Positions 22,530-25,944 of a stretch of DNA of 25,944 bases are shown one piece after another. Under the pieces are notes generated by a model. The model saw nothing but the letters and a program-made list of their open reading frames with translations. It had not been told where the DNA came from and made no database searches. The stretch spans positions 1 to 25,944 of the forward strand of contig JAURJO010000265.1 in NCBI GenBank assembly GCA_030832235.1. The letters run 5' to 3'. A program made the position numbers and the translations under genes. Source of the DNA: Verrucomicrobiota bacterium (lineage in GTDB: Bacteria > Verrucomicrobiota > Verrucomicrobiia > Opitutales > Opitutaceae). Position 1 is the stretch's first letter. Each line of letters opens with the position of its first letter.

Positions 22530-24725
22530 ATGAAACTCCCGCGCCTCCGCACCCTCGCTTCGCTCTTCGCCGCCGCCGTCCTCGCCTGGTCGCCCGCGCA
22601 CGGCGACGAGGGCATGTGGATGCCGCAACAGATGCCGCAGCTCGCCGGGCGCCTGCGGGCGCTGGGCTACGAGGGCGACCCCAAGGCGTTCGCCGACCTC
22701 ACCGGCTTTCCGATGGGCGCGATCGTCTCGCTCGGCGGCTGCAGCGCCTCGTTTGTCTCTCCCGAGGGCCTGATCGTCACCAATCACCACTGCGTGCAGG
22801 CCGCGCTGCAGTTCAACTCCCGGCCCGACCGCAACCTGATGGTCGACGGCTTCCTGGCCGCGGGCCGCGCCGATGAGCTGCCCAGCGGGCCCGGCTCGCG
22901 GGTGTTCGTCACGGTGGCGGTGGAGGACGTCACCGCCGCGGTCACGGGCGACATCCCCGCTGGCACGACCGGTCGCGCGTACTACGACCTGATCGAGCGC
23001 CGCCAGAAGGCCCTCACCGCCGAGCGGGAGAAACAGGAGGGTTACCGCTGCACGGTGTCTTCCTTCTTTGAGGGACTGCGCTATTTCGCCATCACCCAGC
23101 TGGAGATCCGCGATGTGCGGCTCGTCTACGCGCCGGCGGCCGGCATCGGCAATTTCGGCGGCGAGACCGACAACTGGCAGTGGCCGCGCCACACCGGCGA
23201 CTTCTCTTTCCTCCGCGCGTACGTCTCCAAGGACGGCAAGCCCGCCGCCTACTCGGCCGACAACGTTCCTTACCGCCCGAAACACTGGCTGAAGGTCTCC
23301 GGCCGAGGCGCCTCGCCGGACGAGGTGATCTTCGTGGCCGGCTATCCCGGCCGCACGGCGCGTTTCAACACCTTCGAGTCGGTGCGTGAGACGGTTGAGT
23401 TCTCCCTGCCGCGTACGATCCGTCGCAACGTCGAGCAGATCGGGATCCTCGAGAAGGTCGGGTCGGGCGATCCGGAAACCGCGCTCCGTGTCTCCACGCG
23501 CATTCGCGGACTGAACAACGTCCTGACGAAGACCCGCGGGGTGCACGAGGCGATGGTTCGCGGCGGCGTGCTCGGGCAGAAGGAGGACAGCGAGAAGGCG
23601 CTGCTGGCCTGGATCGCTGCCGATCCCTCGCGGCAGTCGAAGTTCGGGCGCGTCATCACGGAGATTGGCGCCCTCAACGCCGAGCGTATCCGCACCCGCG
23701 AGCGAAACCTGCTACTCGCGGAATTCGCCGGCGGGTCCGGGGCGCTCGGCGCGGCGGAGACCCTCCACCGTCTTGCCGTCGAGCGCGCGAAGCCCGACGC
23801 CGAACGCGATCCGTTCTACCAGCAGCGCAATTGGGCCCGCACCCGCGAGAGCCTCGACCGCCTCCAGCGCAGCCTCGATCGCAAGGCCGACCGCGCCATG
23901 ATGGTTTACAACCTCTCTGCCATCGCCCGGCTGCCGGCCGGCGCCCGGATCGAGGTTCTCGACCGGATGATCGGGCTCTCCGCCGGCCAGTCCGAGTCCG
24001 ACGCCGTCGCGAAGGTCTCCGCTTGGGTGGATCGCCAGGTGGCCGGCTCGAAATTGTACGACCGTGATTTCCGTCTCGGCCTCTTTGAGAAGACCCCCGC
24101 GGAACTTACAGGGACGGGCGACACGCTGCTCGTCCTCGCGGCCGCGCTCGCCCCGCTGCAGGAGGAGATCCGCAACGCCGCCAAGGACCTCGGCGGCCGA
24201 CTCGCGCGGATCACGCCGGTCTACGCCGAGGCCGTGCTCGCGCAGGCGGGCGGGCTCGTCTCGCCCGACGCCAATTCCACACTTCGCGTCACCTACGGAA
24301 CCGTGAAAGGCGTCGAGAGCCGCGACGGTCTGATGTACCTGCCGCAGACCACGCTGCGCGGCGTCGCCGCCAAGGCCACGGGCACCGGCGAGTTCAACGC
24401 GCCGGCCGCCCAGCTTGCCGCGATCAAGGCGCTGCGCGGCGGCAAGGCCACGCCCTTCGCCGATGCGCGCCTCGGTGACGTGCCGGTGAATTTCCTTTCC
24501 ACCGTAGACACGACCGGTGGCAACTCCGGGTCCGCCACCCTCAACGCCCGCGGTGAACTCGTGGGCCTCCTGTTCGACGGCACGTACGACACCGTGGCGT
24601 CGGATTATTTCTACGACAAGGTTCGCACCCGCAGCATCCACTGCGACTCGCGTTACATGCTCTGGGTGATGGCCGAGGTCGACGGCGCCGCGCATCTGCT
24701 GCGCGAGATGACGATCGTGCCCTGA
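22530..24725 (+). CDS. S46 family dipeptidyl-peptidase (DPP7-like)
   Basis: 731 residues with a signal peptide (MKLPRLRTLASLFAAAVLAW). S46 enzymes release dipeptides from the N-termini of peptides outside the cytoplasm. The chymotrypsin-like triad is visible: TNHHC (84-88) with the catalytic His, HTGD (221-224) with Asp224 in the FGGETDNWQWPRHTGDF strip, and GNSGS with Ser666. Cys71 and Cys88 flank the His and may form a disulfide. The residue 18 after Ser is Gly684 (LFDG); in the characterised enzymes Gly at this place goes with DPP7 (hydrophobic P1) and Arg with DPP11 (acidic P1), so a hydrophobic-P1 specificity is inferred. The large helical insert (about 280-560) is typical of S46. Divergent from the M13 peptidase gene. 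Confidence 0.94.
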   Translation: MKLPRLRTLASLFAAAVLAWSPAHGDEGMWMPQQMPQLAGRLRALGYEGDPKAFADLTGFPMGAIVSLGGCSASFVSPEGLIVTNHHCVQAALQFNSRPDRNLMVDGFLAAGRADELPSGPGSRVFVTVAVEDVTAAVTGDIPAGTTGRAYYDLIERRQKALTAEREKQEGYRCTVSSFFEGLRYFAITQLEIRDVRLVYAPAAGIGNFGGETDNWQWPRHTGDFSFLRAYVSKDGKPAAYSADNVPYRPKHWLKVSGRGASPDEVIFVAGYPGRTARFNTFESVRETVEFSLPRTIRRNVEQIGILEKVGSGDPETALRVSTRIRGLNNVLTKTRGVHEAMVRGGVLGQKEDSEKALLAWIAADPSRQSKFGRVITEIGALNAERIRTRERNLLLAEFAGGSGALGAAETLHRLAVERAKPDAERDPFYQQRNWARTRESLDRLQRSLDRKADRAMMVYNLSAIARLPAGARIEVLDRMIGLSAGQSESDAVAKVSAWVDRQVAGSKLYDRDFRLGLFEKTPAELTGTGDTLLVLAAALAPLQEEIRNAAKDLGGRLARITPVYAEAVLAQAGGLVSPDANSTLRVTYGTVKGVESRDGLMYLPQTTLRGVAAKATGTGEFNAPAAQLAAIKALRGGKATPFADARLGDVPVNFLSTVDTTGGNSGSATLNARGELVGLLFDGTYDTVASDYFYDKVRTRSIHCDSRYMLWVMAEVDGAAHLLREMTIVP

Positions 24726-24760
24726 GGCACGGCCTCCCCGCTGCGCGCGCCGCCGCGGCT

Positions 24761-24926
24761 GCGTCACGGGTTACGTGACAAAGTGCCGGGCAGGAAGCGG
24801 CGCGACGAGTTGCGTGGATTTTCCGAGGGGGGCGCCCTCGGCTACATCATGCGTTTTGTAACGACCAACCTACCGCTACATCCGAAAGAGGAGCGTTCGG
24901 TGTAGCCGCGGCCGCTCGCCGCGGAC
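24761..24926 (+). repeat. tandem imperfect repeat, unit 1
   Basis: A unit of about 166 bp whose landmarks recur in the next unit at the same spacing: GTCACG, AGGAAGCGGCG (24792), GAGTTGCGTGGATT, CCGCTACATCCGAAAGAG (about 24873) and TAGCCGCGGCCGC. It includes the palindromes GTCACG/CGTGAC (24763-24779), CCGAGGG/CCCTCGG (24823-24841) and CCGCGGC/GCCGCGG (24906-24924). The second half matches the element at 4496-4604 in order. Confidence 0.8.
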
Positions 24927-25085
24927 ACGTCACGTAATGCGTAACAAGATGTCGGGAGGAAGCGGCGTTACGAGTTGCGTGGATTCTCCGGGGGGGAGGA
25001 TTTGCTTACAGCGTGCGATTCCTCACGACAAGCCTGCCGCTACATCCGAAAGAGATGCGTTTGGTTTAGCCGCGGCCGCCCGAAT
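24927..25085 (+). repeat. tandem imperfect repeat, unit 2, entering the transporter gene
   Basis: AGGAAGCGGCG recurs at 24957 and CTACATCCGAAAGAG at 25040, each about 165 bp after the copy in unit 1. The first half has lost the CCGAGGG/CCCTCGG palindrome (CCGGGGGGGAGG instead). The terminal TAGCCGCGGCCGCC runs into the coding region of the transporter, so the last 20 or so codons and the stop of that gene lie in the repeat. Confidence 0.8.
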
Positions 25086-25944
25086 CGCCCACCATAGGAT
25101 TCCGAGCGCCACGAGGTGCAGTCCGCCGACCGCCGTGAATACCGGCACGTAGCCGAAGCGCTGAATCGTCTGGCCGGTGGCGAGCGTCGAGAGAATCCCG
25201 CCGAGGGCGCCGCCAAAACCGGAGAGTGCCACCAACGTGGCCACCTGGGCGCGCGGCACGCTTTCGGCAGCTAGGGTGAGCAGGTTTACATTCCAGCACG
25301 AGGCCGCCATGAGCAGCACGGCGATCAGCCCCACCGCCAGCGCCGTATTGGGCGTGCGCACGGCCCAGAGCGACAATGGCATGAGCAGTGCCGCGCCGGC
25401 CATCAGCGAGAGCCGCGCGCGGCGGGCGGGAAGACCGCGGCGCACGAGCCAGTCGGACAACGCGCCGCCGCCGGGTCCGCCGACGTCGGCGGCGAGAAAT
25501 GGGATCCACCCCACGAGCGCGAGCATCGCCAGGCTGAAGCCCCGGCTCGTCTGGAGATACTCCGGCAGCCAGAATGAAAAGAAGAACGACAATGAATCGG
25601 TGAAGAACCGCGCACCGAGAAATCCCCAGCACATCGGCTGGCACAGCAGGTCGCGCCACGAGGTGGCCTCGACGGCCGCGGCGCCCCGCTCCCGCAGGAT
25701 GTGGTTCCGCTCCTCGCTGCTGAGGCGCGGGTGCGTTTCGGGCGGATGGTACATCCGCCACCAAAGCCACAGCACGGCGAGACCGACAGCGCCGCTGAAC
25801 ACGAACCCCCACTGCCAGCCGAAATGCAGAGCGATGCCGGCGATGAGCGGCGGCGCGATCATCGCGCCGACGATGTTGCCGTTGGAAAAGATCGCCATCG
25901 AGAGACCCCGTTCACTGCGGGGCGTCCACTCGGCTATGACCTTC
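25023..25944 (-). CDS. MFS transporter, hexuronate/anion:cation symporter type (partial, 5' end beyond window)
   Basis: The last 306 residues are visible; the frame runs off the right edge, so the ATG at 25898 is internal. The visible start KVIAEWTPRSERGLSMAIFS is the conserved EW-x-P-x-x-ERG loop of the anion:cation symporter family (ExuT, GudP, DgoT and relatives). It is followed by NIVGAMIAPPLIAGIALHFG and about eight further hydrophobic segments. It would import a sugar acid such as a hexuronate with protons; the substrate is inferred from family only. The C-terminal tail after the last membrane segment (LGILWWAIRAA, then AAKPNASLSDVAAGLS) and the TGA stop are encoded by repeat unit 2, so the original end of the gene has probably been replaced or extended. 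Confidence 0.88.
   Translation of the reverse strand, partial: KVIAEWTPRSERGLSMAIFSNGNIVGAMIAPPLIAGIALHFGWQWGFVFSGAVGLAVLWLWWRMYHPPETHPRLSSEERNHILRERGAAAVEATSWRDLLCQPMCWGFLGARFFTDSLSFFFSFWLPEYLQTSRGFSLAMLALVGWIPFLAADVGGPGGGALSDWLVRRGLPARRARLSLMAGAALLMPLSLWAVRTPNTALAVGLIAVLLMAASCWNVNLLTLAAESVPRAQVATLVALSGFGGALGGILSTLATGQTIQRFGYVPVFTAVGGLHLVALGILWWAIRAAAAKPNASLSDVAAGLS

Noticed and set aside
1..25944. tRNA, rRNA, CRISPR arrays, prophage or insertion-sequence genes
   Set aside because: I read the intergenic stretches on both strands and saw no T-arm-like GGTTCGAATC pattern, no regularly spaced direct repeats of CRISPR size, and no transposase or integrase motifs. A dedicated search could still find a divergent small RNA.

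Overview
The window looks like chromosomal DNA from a high-GC member of the Verrucomicrobiota, most likely Opitutaceae. The evidence is the PVC-type propeller/HEAT protein at the left, a secreted sulfatase, an S46 dipeptidyl-peptidase, intergenic filler of the ACCACGGATGGACAC kind, and almost no Shine-Dalgarno sequences. The lineage is an inference from gene content and style; there is no rRNA or tRNA gene to test it. I found no phage, plasmid, transposase or CRISPR array.

Layout. 1-635: a possible partial gene running off the left edge on the minus strand, then about 430 bp with no convincing gene. 636-4055 (-): a 1139-residue secreted protein with a degenerate SGNH domain, a six-bladed-type propeller, HEAT repeats and a C-terminal cupredoxin. 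4056-4801: repeat-rich spacer with the mdh terminator. 4802-6951 (-): malate dehydrogenase and DAHP synthase. The DAHP synthase has a good promoter and a strong intrinsic terminator inside its leader. 7214-8653 (+): ygfZ, a small overlapping protein and an HU/IHF-like protein. 8993-11136 (+): galactokinase overlapping an inositol-monophosphatase-like gene. 11237-15213 (-): prepilin peptidase, then (reading against the coordinates) yggS, a SirB1-type protein and aroE. Two RAYT/REPIN-like inverted repeats lie between aroE and the prepilin peptidase. 15312-16783 (+): a LysR regulator and a TlpA-type thioredoxin. 16840-17634 (-): a NagB-like deaminase, divergent from a secreted alpha/beta hydrolase (17720-18829) and a secreted sulfatase (18948-20363). 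20386-24725: a divergent pair of secreted peptidases, M13 (-) and S46 (+). 24726-25022: a tandem imperfect duplication of about 166 bp. 25023-25944 (-): the C-terminal part of a hexuronate-type MFS transporter, open at the right edge.

How the genes fit together. The content suits a polymer-degrading heterotroph. Sulfatase, hydrolase, NagB-like deaminase, galactokinase and the hexuronate-type transporter fit use of sulfated or amino polysaccharides, and the two secreted peptidases fit peptide use. The rest is housekeeping: mdh (TCA cycle), aroG-type and aroE (shikimate pathway), yggS, ygfZ and HU. The most unusual material is non-coding: the paired REPIN-like hairpins, a second family of dispersed GC-rich hairpins, a transporter C-terminus that reads into one of these repeats, and the terminator inside the DAHP synthase leader.
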